A stretch of 64,000 nt of DNA, taken from Geodermatophilus aquaeductus (GTDB lineage Bacteria > Actinomycetota > Actinomycetes > Mycobacteriales > Geodermatophilaceae). The notes below the pieces were generated by a model. The model was not told the DNA's origin and made no database searches. It saw only the letters and a list, made by a program, of their open reading frames with translations. Below are positions 53,102 to 63,566 of the stretch, one piece after another. The stretch is from positions 959,082 to 1,023,081 of the forward strand of contig NZ_FXTJ01000001.1 of assembly GCF_900182545.1 (NCBI RefSeq). The letters are read 5' to 3'. Numbering within the stretch: position 1 is the stretch's first letter; every line of letters begins with the position of its first letter. The position numbers and the translations under genes are program-made.

Positions 53102-53120
53102 TTAGGTCAGGCAAACCTAA
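53102..53120. promoter_or_regulatory. Iron box (IdeR/DtxR type) shared by DUF2470 and S4 genes
   Basis: TTAGGTCAGGCAAACCTAA matches the 19-bp DtxR/IdeR consensus TTAGGTTAGSCTAACCTAA at 17 positions. A second, weaker copy shifted by 5 bp (53107-53125, TCAGG...CCTGA) overlaps it, resembling sites bound by two dimers. It lies 19 bp before the S4 start and over the DUF2470 promoter. Confidence 0.8.
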
Positions 53121-53139
53121 CCTGACTCAGGAGGTCCGG

Positions 53140-53742
53140 GTGAACACCCCTCGTCCCAAGGTCCGCCTCAGCCGCCGGCTGGGCCTGGCCCTGACGCCGA
53201 AGGCCGTCAGCTACTTCGAGCGCCGCCCGTACCCGCCGGGCGAGCACGGCCGCAAGCGCAAGCAGCAGAGCGACTACTCCACGCGGCTGCTGGAGAAGCA
53301 GCGGCTGCGGGCGCAGTACGACGTCAGCGAGACCCAGCTGCGTCGCGCCTTCGACCGCGCGCGGCGGACCGGCGGCAAGACCGGCGAGGCGCTGATCCAG
53401 GACCTCGAGTCGCGGCTGGACGCCACGGTGCTGCGGGCCGGTTTCGCGCGGACCATCTACCAGGCCCGCCAGTTCGTCACCCACCAGCACGTGCTGGTCA
53501 ACGGCCGCCGGGTGGACCGCCCCTCCTACCGGCTGCGCCCCGGCGACTGGATCTCCATCGCCGGGAAGTCGCGCACCAAGGAGCCGTTCCAGGTCGCCGC
53601 CGCCGGCGCGCACGCCGACGCCCCGGCCTACCTCGAGGTGCGCCTGGCCGACCTCACCGCCCGGGTGGAGCGCGTCCCCGCCCGCGAGGAGGTCCCGGTG
53701 GTGTGCGAGGAGCAGTTGGTCGTGGAGTACTACTCCCGCTGA
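53140..53742 (+). CDS. rpsD: 30S ribosomal protein S4, cysteine-free form
   Basis: The 200-residue S4 has [70 protein letters not shown], and the S4 RNA-binding domain [30 protein letters not shown]. The N-terminal zinc-ribbon cysteines of some S4 proteins are absent. The usual actinobacterial context (rpsM-rpsK-rpsD-rpoA) is missing. An iron box sits directly upstream. It may be the only S4 or a conditionally expressed paralogue. Start GTG at 53140, RBS AGGAGG. Its 3' end overlaps the convergent CoA-transferase gene by 13 nt. Confidence 0.92.
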   Translation: MNTPRPKVRLSRRLGLALTPKAVSYFERRPYPPGEHGRKRKQQSDYSTRLLEKQRLRAQYDVSETQLRRAFDRARRTGGKTGEALIQDLESRLDATVLRAGFARTIYQARQFVTHQHVLVNGRRVDRPSYRLRPGDWISIAGKSRTKEPFQVAAAGAHADAPAYLEVRLADLTARVERVPAREEVPVVCEEQLVVEYYSR

Positions 53743-54395
53743 CCGAGCACGCCGACGTCGTCGGCGAACGACAGCCGCGCGGCGGTGGCGCCCTGCAGGT
53801 CCTCCCGGGTCAGCCCGGCGACCATCTCGCGGACCAGGAAGCCGTCGGCGGTGACGTCGAGGACGGCGAGGTCGGTGTAGACGCGGTCGACGACGCCGGC
53901 GGCCGTGAGCGGGTAGGTGCAGCGCGGCACGAGCTTGGGCTCACCGGCCTTCGTCGTGTGCGTCGTCATGACCAGCACCCGCCGCGCGCCGACGGCGAGG
54001 TCCATCGCGCCGCCCACCGCCGGCGGGTGCGAGGCGTCGTCGGTGGCCCAGTTGGCGAGGTCGCCGCGCTCGGACACCTGGAAGGCGCCGAGCACGGTGA
54101 GGTCGACGTGGCCGCCGCGCATCATCAGGAACGCGTCGGTGTGGTGGAAGAACGCCCCGCCGGGCAGGAGGGTCACCGGCTGCTTGCCGGCGTTGATCAG
54201 CTCGGGGTCCTCCTCGCCCGGCGCCGGGGCGGGGCCCATCCCGAGGATGCCGTTCTCGGAGTGGTAGACGACCTCCTTGTCGGCGCCCACGCAGTCGGCG
54301 ACCAGCGTCGGCAGCCCGATGCCGAGGTTGACGTAGGCGCCGTCGGGGATGTCCCGGGCGATCCGCCGGGCGACGTCCCGCAGGTCCAGCCTCAC
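53730..54395 (-). CDS. 3-oxoacid/3-oxoadipate CoA-transferase, beta subunit
   Basis: The 221-residue subunit has [24 protein letters not shown], the catalytic Glu in [12 protein letters not shown], and [23 protein letters not shown]. Family I CoA-transferases of this size occur as PcaJ or ScoB and move CoA from succinyl-CoA to a 3-oxoacid. The GTG start overlaps the alpha-subunit stop. The substrate is not resolved. Activation of a dicarboxylate from nucleobase breakdown is conceivable but unsupported. Confidence 0.9.
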   Translation of the reverse strand: MRLDLRDVARRIARDIPDGAYVNLGIGLPTLVADCVGADKEVVYHSENGILGMGPAPAPGEEDPELINAGKQPVTLLPGGAFFHHTDAFLMMRGGHVDLTVLGAFQVSERGDLANWATDDASHPPAVGGAMDLAVGARRVLVMTTHTTKAGEPKLVPRCTYPLTAAGVVDRVYTDLAVLDVTADGFLVREMVAGLTREDLQGATAARLSFADDVGVLGQRE

Positions 54396-55060
54396 GCTGC
54401 CTCCACCCTCACCACGCGGTCGACGAAGATCCCCGGCGTCACGATCGTCTCGGGGTCCAGCTCACCGAGCTCCACGAACTCGTCCACCTGGACGACGGTC
54501 AGCGCGGCGGCGGCGGCCATCGTCGGGCCGAAGTTCCGCGCGGCGGTGCGGTAGACGAGGTTGCCCCAGCGGTCGGCGCGGGCCGCCTTCACCAGGGCGA
54601 CGTCGCCGGGCAGGGGCTCCTCGAACACGTGCCGGCGGCCGTCGATCACCCGCACCTCCTTGCCCTCGGCGAGCCGGGTGTCCGCGCCGGTCGGGGTGAA
54701 GAACCCGCCGAGCCCCGCGGCCGCGGCGCGCATCCGCTCGCTCAGCGTGCCCTGGGGGACGAGCTCGAGCTCCACCTCGCCGGCCCGCCAGCGCTCCTCG
54801 AACCAGATCGAACCGGCCGAGCGGGGATAGGAGCACACGATCTTGCGGACCCGACGCTCGCGCAGCAGCGCGGCGACGTCGGTCTCGCCGGAGCCGGCGT
54901 TGTTGGTGACGACGGTCAGGTCGGTGGTGCCGCGGTCGAGCAGCGCGTGCACCAGCTCCACCGGGACGCCGGAGGCGCCGAACCCACCGACGAGCACGGT
55001 GGCGCCGTCCTCGATGCCCTCGACGGCGTCGGCCAGCGACGCGACCCGCTTGTCGATCAC
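54392..55060 (-). CDS. 3-oxoacid/3-oxoadipate CoA-transferase, alpha subunit
   Basis: The 222-residue subunit opens IDKRVASLADAVEGIEDGATVLVGGFGASGVPVELVHALLDRG, the alpha-subunit CoA-binding glycine loop. NNAGSGETDVAALLRERRVRKIVCSYPRS and GTLSERMRAAAAGLGGFFTPTGADTRLAEGKE follow. The sequence is PcaI-like. With the overlapping beta gene it forms a heterodimeric or tetrameric enzyme. It is divergent from the hypothetical protein at 55137. Confidence 0.9.
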   Translation of the reverse strand: MIDKRVASLADAVEGIEDGATVLVGGFGASGVPVELVHALLDRGTTDLTVVTNNAGSGETDVAALLRERRVRKIVCSYPRSAGSIWFEERWRAGEVELELVPQGTLSERMRAAAAGLGGFFTPTGADTRLAEGKEVRVIDGRRHVFEEPLPGDVALVKAARADRWGNLVYRTAARNFGPTMAAAAALTVVQVDEFVELGELDPETIVTPGIFVDRVVRVEAA

Positions 55061-55136
55061 GTGTCCCCTCCCGTTTCGGTCGGCCTGACGCTAACCGGCT
55101 GGCGGACCCGCGGCTCGACCCGCCAGGCTGCTGCCC

Positions 55137-55742
55137 GTGTGGCAGATCGGATCCCCGGGCGGCGAGGACGGCCCCGACGAGGAGTTCCTGCGCCGGATGG
55201 GCCCACCGGACAACGAGCTGCCGGTGGCGCTGCCGGTGAACGCACTCCTGGCGCGCACCGGGGACGCGGCGATCGCCGTGGTGGGCCTGCAGGTGTACTC
55301 GGCCGGCGTCTCGATGACCCTCCTCGTCCGGGTCCGCGATGCGCTGTCGCCGCGGCGGGGGCTGCACGAGCTGGTGCACGGCTTCGGCGGACCCGGCCTG
55401 CTCGTCGGGGTCGGCCTGGCCGACGGCCGGCGGGTGGCCAGCGGCGGCGTGGCCCGCAACGACCCGGACCTGGTCTGGCAGCCGACAGGAGGCAGCGGCG
55501 ACGACCGCTCCGTCGAGCAGGGCTGGTGGCTCTCCCCGCTGCCACCGGACGGTCCGCTCACCCTCGTCGTCCGCTGCCCGGAGCTCGGCATCGAGGAGGT
55601 GGCCACCGAGCTCGACGGGACGGCGATCCGGGCGGCCGCGGCGGGCGTGGTGGAGCTGTGGCCGTGGACGCCGCCGTCCCCCGGGATCCCCGACCTCCCC
55701 CCGCCGGACCTGCCGCCGGGGTCGTGGTTCGCGGGGCCGTGA
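55137..55742 (+). CDS. Conserved-looking protein of unknown function, coupled to kptA
   Basis: I do not recognise this 201-residue protein. It starts with GTG (WQIGSPGGEDGPDEEFLRRMGPPDNELPVALPVNALLARTGDAAIAVVGLQVYSAGVSMTL) and looks like a soluble all-beta domain: GPLTLVVRCPELGIEEVATELDG near the end, then a Pro-rich tail. There is no signal peptide or membrane helix. Its stop overlaps the GTG of the RNA phosphotransferase gene, so the two are co-translated and may act together. Codon use is like that of its neighbours. Confidence 0.7.
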   Translation: MWQIGSPGGEDGPDEEFLRRMGPPDNELPVALPVNALLARTGDAAIAVVGLQVYSAGVSMTLLVRVRDALSPRRGLHELVHGFGGPGLLVGVGLADGRRVASGGVARNDPDLVWQPTGGSGDDRSVEQGWWLSPLPPDGPLTLVVRCPELGIEEVATELDGTAIRAAAAGVVELWPWTPPSPGIPDLPPPDLPPGSWFAGP

Positions 55743-56290
55743 GGCGCGACGACGTCGTCCGGGTCAGCAAGCGGCTCTCCTCCGTGCTGCGGCACCGGCC
55801 CGACAGCGTGGGACTGACCCTCGACGACGCCGGCTGGGTCGACGTCGACGCCCTGCTGGCGGCCCTCGCGGCGCACGGGCTGCCGCTGACCCGCGAGGAC
55901 CTCGACCGCGTCGTCGCCGGCAACGACAAGCGGCGCTTCGCCTTCGACGACGGCGGCACCCGGATCCGCGCCAGCCAGGGGCACAGCGTGGCCGTGGCGC
56001 TCGGGTACGCCGCCGAGCCGCCGCCCGACGTCCTCTTCAACGGCACGCCGGTGCGCAACCTGCCGGCGATCCTCGCCGAGGGGCTGCGGCCGGGGAACCG
56101 GCACGCGGTGCACCTGAGCCCCGACGAGGCCACCGCGCGGACGGTGGGGGAGCGCCGCGGGCGGGCCGCCGTCCTGCGCGTGGACGCCGCTGGCCTCGCC
56201 GCCACCGGGGCGGCCTTCACCCGGTCGGCCAACGGCGTGTGGCTGGTCGGCGCCGTGCCGCCGGCCTTCCTCACCGTCCTCGACGACTAG
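55739..56290 (+). CDS. kptA: RNA 2'-phosphotransferase, Tpt1/KptA family
   Basis: The 183-residue protein matches KptA: VSKRLSSVLRHRPDSVGLTLDDAGWVDVDALL, VVAGNDKRRFAFDDGGTRIRASQGHSVAV, LFNGTPVRNLPAILAEGLRPGNRHAVHLSPDEATA and SANGVWLVGAVPPAFL. The N-terminal Arg-His-Arg and the RASQGHS segment carry catalytic residues. The eukaryotic enzyme removes the splice-junction 2'-phosphate from tRNA with NAD. The bacterial role is unknown and may concern RNA repair or ADP-ribosylation. It overlaps the preceding unknown gene. Confidence 0.92.
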   Translation: MRRDDVVRVSKRLSSVLRHRPDSVGLTLDDAGWVDVDALLAALAAHGLPLTREDLDRVVAGNDKRRFAFDDGGTRIRASQGHSVAVALGYAAEPPPDVLFNGTPVRNLPAILAEGLRPGNRHAVHLSPDEATARTVGERRGRAAVLRVDAAGLAATGAAFTRSANGVWLVGAVPPAFLTVLDD

Positions 56291-56340
56291 CCCGCCGCAG
56301 CGGTCGCCCGCCGCCCGGGCGCGGCCGAGGATGGGACCCG

Positions 56341-57120
56341 ATGCGCATCGACCTGGACGGCCGCACCGCCGTCGTCACCGGCTCCTCCCAGGGCATCGGC
56401 CTGGCCATCGCCACCGGCCTGGCCCGCGCCGGCGCCGCCGTCGTCCTCACCGGCCGCGATCCCGCGAAGCTCGAGGCGGCCGCCGCCGGCGTCGACGGCG
56501 CGGTGCGCACCGTGGCCGGCGACGTCACCACCGACGAGGGCACCGCCGCCCTGCTCGCGGCCGTCCCCGACGCCGACGTCCTGGTCAACAACCTCGGCGT
56601 CTTCGGCGCCCGGCCGGCGCTGGAGATCACCGACGACGAGTGGCGCCGCTACTTCGAGACCAACGTGCTCACCGCCGTGCGGCTCACCCGCGCCTACCTG
56701 CCCGGCATGCGGGACCGCGGCTGGGGGCGGGTGCAGTACATCGCCAGCGACTCCGCGGTCGCCATCCCCGCCGAGATGGTCCACTACGGCGTCTCCAAGA
56801 CGGCGCTGCTCGCGGTCTCGCGCGGCTTCGCCAAGGAGGCGGCCGGCTCCGGCGTGACGGTGAACTCGGTGATCGCCGGGCCCACGCACACCGGCGGCGT
56901 CGAGGAGTTCGTGTACTCGCTCGTCGCCCGCGACCTGCCGTGGGACGAGGCGCAGCGGCGGTTCATGCGCGAGCACCGCCCGGCCTCGCTGCTGCAGCGG
57001 CTGATCGAGCCGGAGGAGATCGCGAACATGTGCGTCTACCTGGCCTCGCCGCTGGCCTCGGCCACGACCGGCGGCGCGCTGCGGGTCGACGGCGGCTACG
57101 TCGACTCGATCCTGCCCTGA
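56341..57120 (+). CDS. Short-chain dehydrogenase/reductase (FabG-like)
   Basis: The 259-residue SDR has TGSSQGIG, NNLGVFG, the catalytic Ser in YIASDSAVAIP, YGVSK, and a C-terminal PASLLQRLIEPEEIANMCVYLASPLASATTGGALRVDGGY, the standard FabG-like ending. The long insert IAGPTHTGGVEEFVYSLVARDLPWDEAQRRFM is characteristic of a subgroup of NAD(P)-dependent oxidoreductases. The substrate is unknown. It converges on the barbiturase gene with a strong terminator between them. Confidence 0.9.
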   Translation: MRIDLDGRTAVVTGSSQGIGLAIATGLARAGAAVVLTGRDPAKLEAAAAGVDGAVRTVAGDVTTDEGTAALLAAVPDADVLVNNLGVFGARPALEITDDEWRRYFETNVLTAVRLTRAYLPGMRDRGWGRVQYIASDSAVAIPAEMVHYGVSKTALLAVSRGFAKEAAGSGVTVNSVIAGPTHTGGVEEFVYSLVARDLPWDEAQRRFMREHRPASLLQRLIEPEEIANMCVYLASPLASATTGGALRVDGGYVDSILP

Positions 57121-57155
57121 GCGGGACCCGCGGGACGGCGCCCCGCGGGTCCCGC
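57121..57155. terminator. Bidirectional hairpin terminator
   Basis: GCGGGACCCGCGGG (57121-57134) and CCCGCGGGTCCCGC (57142-57155) pair perfectly over 14 bp. They lie between the SDR stop (57120) and the barbiturase stop (57160). Confidence 0.88.
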
Positions 57156-57159
57156 CGGC

Positions 57160-58263
57160 TCAGGCCTCGATGATCGCGGCGACCGGGCCACCGCCGGAGG
57201 GGCCCTGGTGCACCGCGGCCACCGACACGAACACCGCCGGGTCGCCGGTCACCGACGCCGCGACGCCGCCGACCGTGGCCTTGATCTGCCGGTGCCAGAA
57301 GACGTCGGAGTCGTCGAGCATCGCGTTGCGCCGGCCGCGGACGTAACCGGTCGGGTCGGCCTCGCACTTGAGGAACACGTTGACCAGCCGGCCGCCGAGG
57401 TCGCTCACGTGCGGCCGCTCGGGCAGGTCGAGCCCGGCCTGGCGGATGGCGTCCCAGATGCCGTCCTGGTCGAGCGCGTCCTTCATGACCGAGTGGCCGA
57501 TCCGGTACCTCCCGCCGTGCCCGCGGGCGTTGCCGACGACGACGATCTGGGCCCGGTCGAGCTCCACGCCCGACGAGCACGAGGCGACGGCGCTGAACAG
57601 CGACAGGTCGCGCATGACCTGCGACTGCTCCGGCATCTCGATCTCGCCGAGCGCCACCGCGATGCCCAGCGCCGTCGTGCCGTTGGACAGGTCCATCGAG
57701 CCGTGCGGCTCGTCGTAGTACGTGTCCTTGCCGCGGCTCTTGGCCTCACGGATGGTCTCGATGGTCAGCAGCGGCGTCTTCGTCTGCACGTAGTGGACGT
57801 CGGCCGGGTCGGTGATCCCGGCGGCCTCCATCGCGCGGCGCACGCCCTCGGCGACCTTCTCCACCATCGTGATGCGGCCGATGTCCTCGGGCAGCAGGAC
57901 GTCGCTCATCGCGTAGCCGACGGTCAGCCGCGGCTCGTCGGTCTTCTCGACGGCGTCCTCGGGCAGCGTGGCGAAGATCGTGGCGTGCGGGCTGATGACG
58001 CCGTCGGTGCCGCCGGACCACACGATCGGGATCTCCCCGACCTCCTCCTTGCTGCGGGTGCCCTTCTCCAGGAGCACCTCGCGGAAGGCGCGGTCGGCGA
58101 TGATGCGGGTGTAGTCGTTGACGCCGCCGTTGCCCTCGGTCTTGCCGATGACGGCGACGACCCGGTCGGCCTCCATGACGCCGTCGTCGATGAGCTTGGC
58201 CAGCTCGCTGGCGTCGCTCACGTTGTGCAGCGGGACCTTGCGGACCTCGATCGGTGCGGGCAC
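57160..58263 (-). CDS. Barbiturase / cyanuric acid amidohydrolase family ring-opening hydrolase
   Basis: The 367-residue protein has the three-repeat structure of the family: [15 protein letters not shown] with [35 protein letters not shown] with [20 protein letters not shown]; and [36 protein letters not shown] with [16 protein letters not shown]. Each repeat carries a Lys-Ser pair. Members open barbiturate to ureidomalonate or cyanurate to carboxybiuret. The permease, molybdenum hydroxylase and carbamate kinase genes nearby favour barbiturase. It lies 10 bp after the carbamate kinase gene in the same direction. Confidence 0.9.
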   Translation of the reverse strand: MPAPIEVRKVPLHNVSDASELAKLIDDGVMEADRVVAVIGKTEGNGGVNDYTRIIADRAFREVLLEKGTRSKEEVGEIPIVWSGGTDGVISPHATIFATLPEDAVEKTDEPRLTVGYAMSDVLLPEDIGRITMVEKVAEGVRRAMEAAGITDPADVHYVQTKTPLLTIETIREAKSRGKDTYYDEPHGSMDLSNGTTALGIAVALGEIEMPEQSQVMRDLSLFSAVASCSSGVELDRAQIVVVGNARGHGGRYRIGHSVMKDALDQDGIWDAIRQAGLDLPERPHVSDLGGRLVNVFLKCEADPTGYVRGRRNAMLDDSDVFWHRQIKATVGGVAASVTGDPAVFVSVAAVHQGPSGGGPVAAIIEA

Positions 58264-58273
58264 GGGCTCTCCT

Positions 58274-59221
58274 TCAGGGGGTGGTCAACACGGTGCCGAC
58301 GGCGTCACCGGTGACGGCGTCGGCGATGTTCTCGAGCGAGGTGACGACGGCGCGCTCGCCGCCGCCCTCCACGAAGCGCAGGGCGGCCTCGACCTTCGGG
58401 CCCATGCTGCCGCTGCCGAACTCCCCGGCCGCGGCGTGGGCGCGCAGCTCGGCGGGGGTGACCCGGCCCAGCGGGCGGGCGGCGTCGGTGCCCCAGCCGA
58501 CGACGACGTGCGGCACGTCGGTGGCGACGACGAGGGTGTCCGCGCCCAGCTCGCGGGCCAGCAGCGCGGCGGTGAGGTCCTTGTCGATGACCGCCTCGAC
58601 GCCGGCCAGCGGCCCGCCGCCCTCGACGACGGGCACACCGCCGCCCCCGGCGCACACGACGACGAACCCGGCCGCGATCAGTGCCGCGATGGCCGGCGCG
58701 TCGACGACCGACCGCGGCTCCGGCGAGGCCACGACCCGCCGCCAGCCGCGCGCGCCGCGGTCCTCCCACCGCTGGCCCAGCGCCACGAAGCGCGCGGCCT
58801 CGTCCGCGGGCAGGTACCGGCCGACCGGCTTCGACGGCGTCGCGAAGTGCGGGTCGGCGGGGTCGACGAGCGTGCGGGTGACCAGCGCCGCCGTCCGCCG
58901 GTCCAGCCCGCGGGCGGCCAGGGCGGCGTCGAGCTCGTCGGCGAGCGTGAAGCCGACCGTGGCCTGCGTCTGGGCCACGCACCAGTCCAGCGGCACCGGC
59001 GGCACGACCGCGGCGGCCATCTCGTTCTTGACCAGCAGGTTGCCCACCTGCGGCCCGTTGCCGTGGGTGAGCACGACCTCGACGCCGGTGGCGACCACCT
59101 CGGCGACGGCCGCGGCGGCGACGGCGAGAGCGGCGCGCTGGGCGGCCGGCGTCGCCGAGCCGTCCGGGCCGGTCATCGCGTTGCCGCCCAGCGCGATCAC
59201 GGCACGGCGGCAGGCGGTCAC
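58274..59221 (-). CDS. arcC: Carbamate kinase
   Basis: About 315 residues from the GTG at 59221. [34 protein letters not shown] and [27 protein letters not shown] are the amino-acid-kinase motifs of carbamate kinase. It makes ATP from carbamoyl phosphate and ADP, releasing ammonia and CO2. Arginine deiminase genes are absent here. The pairing with barbiturase and the presence of fdrA/ylbE point to carbamoyl phosphate from nucleobase breakdown. A CTTAGCGGTGAA motif lies 25 bp upstream. Confidence 0.92.
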   Translation of the reverse strand: MTACRRAVIALGGNAMTGPDGSATPAAQRAALAVAAAAVAEVVATGVEVVLTHGNGPQVGNLLVKNEMAAAVVPPVPLDWCVAQTQATVGFTLADELDAALAARGLDRRTAALVTRTLVDPADPHFATPSKPVGRYLPADEAARFVALGQRWEDRGARGWRRVVASPEPRSVVDAPAIAALIAAGFVVVCAGGGGVPVVEGGGPLAGVEAVIDKDLTAALLARELGADTLVVATDVPHVVVGWGTDAARPLGRVTPAELRAHAAAGEFGSGSMGPKVEAALRFVEGGGERAVVTSLENIADAVTGDAVGTVLTTP

Positions 59222-59245
59222 CCCGGCGACCCTAGCGCCATCTCT

Positions 59246-59257
59246 CTTAGCGGTGAA
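59246..59257. promoter_or_regulatory. Candidate operator upstream of carbamate kinase/barbiturase
   Basis: CTTAGCGGTGAA resembles CTCAGCGGTGAG, the minus-strand reading of the 49304 site, at 10 of 12 bases. It also resembles the sites at 49255 and 1547. Its place just before the carbamate kinase start suggests co-regulation with the permease/hydroxylase and fdrA/ylbE units. Confidence 0.45.
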
Positions 59258-59331
59258 GTAATTGCCGGGACGACGTCGCTTCCGCGGACCAGGCACCGGC
59301 GGGACGATCCGGGGACCCGGAGGAGGCGGCC

Positions 59332-59772
59332 ATGCGCATCCGCTTCGGCTTCGACACCCGCGCGACCCCCGCGCAGGTCCTCGAGGCGTTCACCGACGTC
59401 GGCGACCGCCGGCTCGAGATCTGGTCGAAGACCCTGGACCCGGCGAAGTACGAGGTGCGGGAGGCCGGCGACGGCTGGGCCGTGATCCGGGAGGGCAGCG
59501 CGGGGGTCCCCTTCTGGGTGCTGCTGCGCTACGAGTGGCCGGCCCGGGACCGCATCACCTGGACCCTGCTCGACAGCGACCACTGCGACCGCGGCACCGG
59601 CGACATCCGGATCGCCCCACGCGACGGCGGCGGGAGCCGGGTCGAGGTCACCATGCGCCACGGCGGCGGCCGGGGACTCCGCGGCCGGGCCGTGCTGCTC
59701 GTCCAGGGGCTGGTGGCCCCGGTCGCCCTCCGCCGGGTGTGGCGCGCCGCGCTGGACCGCCTCGCCGGCTGA
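59332..59772 (+). CDS. SRPBCC-fold protein
   Basis: The 146-residue single-domain protein (MRIRFGFDTRATPAQVLEAFTDVGDRRLEIWSKTLDPAKYEVREAGDG) has the helix-grip fold pattern of the START/polyketide-cyclase superfamily. The later DRITWTLLDSDHCDRGTGDIRIAPR and GGSRVEVTMRH strands fit. Members bind small hydrophobic ligands or lipids. Nothing indicates which ligand. GGAGGAGG precedes the ATG. It converges on the PHP-domain gene with 2 bp between stops. Confidence 0.78.
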   Translation: MRIRFGFDTRATPAQVLEAFTDVGDRRLEIWSKTLDPAKYEVREAGDGWAVIREGSAGVPFWVLLRYEWPARDRITWTLLDSDHCDRGTGDIRIAPRDGGGSRVEVTMRHGGGRGLRGRAVLLVQGLVAPVALRRVWRAALDRLAG

Positions 59773-59774
59773 GG

Positions 59775-60593
59775 TCAGCGGTGCCAGAAGTCGAACCGGT
59801 CGCGCCCCGGGCGGAAGCCGGCCGCCTCGACGACGTCGACGGCGAGGTCGAAGCGCTGCCCGACCGCGCCCGGCTGGTGGGCGTCGCTGCCGAAGCTGAT
59901 CGCCTCGCCGCCCTCCTCGCGGAACCAGCGCACCTGGTCGACCGAGGCCAGCGGGCTGCTGGTGTTGACCTCGAGCGCCCGGCCGGTGCCGGCCAGTGCG
60001 CGGAACACCGCGCGGTACTCCTCCTCGTAGTCCTTCTCCACGTACCGGTGCGGGCCGCCGGGCCAGTACCGCCGCGGGAAGTCCACGTGCGCGAGCACCT
60101 GGAAGACGTCGCTGCTCTCCACCATGTCGACGACCTCGGCGAGGTAGCGGCGCATCGTGCCGTCGGCGTCCTGGTAGAGCAGCTGGCCGACGCCGTAGAG
60201 CCGGTCGCCGTCGTGCAGCGAGTGCAGCGAGCCGAGGACCCGGTCGACCGGTGCGCCGGCGAGGTGGGCGGCGATGCTGGCCGAGAACAGGTGCGGTTCG
60301 CCGGCCTCGACGCCGGACCAGATCCGCAGCTCGGGGAACCGCTCGCGGACCTCGGCCAGCTCGGCCCAGTAGCCCTCGGTGTCGATGGGGGCGTGCCGCG
60401 AGGCGTGCCGGTCGACCAGGCCCAGGGTGGTGGCCCGGTCGTCGGCACCCCACACGGTGAAGTCGAGGTGCTCGGTGAAGGCGATCGCCGGCAACCCCAG
60501 CGCCACGGCCTGCTCGCACGCGCGAGCCATGGTCACGCTGCTCGGGGTGTCCCACGACCACCCGGTGTGCACGTGGTTGTCCGGCGGTCGCAT
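59775..60593 (-). CDS. PHP-domain phosphoesterase, histidinol-phosphatase-like
   Basis: About 272 residues from the ATG at 60593; another ATG at 60602 is possible. NHVHTGWSWD, AFTEHLDFTVW, GVEAGEPHLF, HSLH, LAHVDFPRRY and SFGSDAHQPGAVG are the metal-binding blocks of PHP-family phosphatases such as HisK. It probably removes phosphate from a small metabolite, histidinol phosphate being the classic case. No histidine genes are nearby, so the physiological role is open. It is divergent from the helicase gene. Confidence 0.85.
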   Translation of the reverse strand: MRPPDNHVHTGWSWDTPSSVTMARACEQAVALGLPAIAFTEHLDFTVWGADDRATTLGLVDRHASRHAPIDTEGYWAELAEVRERFPELRIWSGVEAGEPHLFSASIAAHLAGAPVDRVLGSLHSLHDGDRLYGVGQLLYQDADGTMRRYLAEVVDMVESSDVFQVLAHVDFPRRYWPGGPHRYVEKDYEEEYRAVFRALAGTGRALEVNTSSPLASVDQVRWFREEGGEAISFGSDAHQPGAVGQRFDLAVDVVEAAGFRPGRDRFDFWHR

Positions 60594-60671
60594 CGTCCCC
60601 ATCCTGCCCGTCGTCCCCAGGTCGCGCTCGCACGGTCCCGCTGTCGGCGTCCGCACCTACTGTCGGGAGCC

Positions 60672-62897
<2,226 letters not shown>

Positions 62898-62901
62898 GGG
62901 C

Positions 62902-62917
62902 TCGTACACGTGTTCGA
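62902..62917. promoter_or_regulatory. Near-perfect LexA (SOS) box of alkB
   Basis: TCGTACACGTGTTCGA matches TCGAAC-N4-GTTCGA at 11 of 12 positions and has the same ACGT centre as the box at 20348. It lies in the -35 region; TAGCCT at 62925-62930 is the likely -10, 6 nt before the ATG. Confidence 0.8.
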
Positions 62918-62936
62918 TCGCGCGTAGCCTGCCGCC

Positions 62937-63566
62937 ATGACGCTCGGGCACCAGCCGTCGATGTTCGACGTCGCCGAGGAGGCCGCCCTCACCCCGCTGC
63001 GGGGCCGGGTCCGGCGCCACGTGCTCAGCCGCGGAGCGTGGGTGGACCACCTCCCGGGGTGGGTCACCGGCTCCGACGAGGTCCTCGAGGCGTTGCTCGG
63101 GGACATCGGCTGGCGGGCCGACCGCCGGCAGATGTACGACCGCGAGGTCGCCGTCCCGCGCCTGCTGCGCTGGTACGGCCGCGGCGAGGTCCTGCCGCAC
63201 CCGCTGCTCGCGGAGGCGCGCACCGCGCTGGACGCCCACTACGCCCCGGAGCTCGGCGAGCCGTTCGTCACCGCCGGCATGTGCCTGTACCGGGACGGTC
63301 GCGACAGCGTCGCCTGGCACGGCGACCGGCTGGGGCGCAGCCGCACCGAGGACACGATGGTCGCGATCGTCTCCTTCGGGTCGCCCCGGCCCCTGCTCCT
63401 CCGGCCCGTCGGCGGCGGGGAGGGACGGCGCTTCCCCCTGGGACACGGGGACCTGGTGGTGATGGGCGGCTCGTGCCAGCGCACGTGGGAGCACTGCATC
63501 CCGAAGACGACGCGACGGGTCGGACCGCGGATCAGCGTCCAGTTCCGCCCCGCCGGCGTGGCCTGA
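62937..63566 (+). CDS. alkB: Alpha-ketoglutarate-dependent dioxygenase AlkB homologue
   Basis: The 209-residue protein carries the iron ligands H128-x-D130 (SVAWHGDRLG) and His186 (TWEHCIPK). Arg198 and Arg204 in VGPRISVQFR bind 2-oxoglutarate. The opening GRVRRHVLSRGAWVDHLPGWV and MYDREVAVPRLLRWYGRGEVLPHP are typical of actinobacterial AlkB proteins. It should demethylate alkylated DNA or RNA bases oxidatively. The upstream LexA box points to SOS control, and the RecQ-like gene precedes it. Confidence 0.93.
   Translation: MTLGHQPSMFDVAEEAALTPLRGRVRRHVLSRGAWVDHLPGWVTGSDEVLEALLGDIGWRADRRQMYDREVAVPRLLRWYGRGEVLPHPLLAEARTALDAHYAPELGEPFVTAGMCLYRDGRDSVAWHGDRLGRSRTEDTMVAIVSFGSPRPLLLRPVGGGEGRRFPLGHGDLVVMGGSCQRTWEHCIPKTTRRVGPRISVQFRPAGVA

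Noticed and set aside
53102..53120. Zur (zinc) box upstream of rpsD
   Set aside because: A zinc explanation was attractive for a cysteine-free ribosomal protein, but the sequence fits the DtxR/IdeR iron consensus at 17/19 and not the actinobacterial Zur palindrome.
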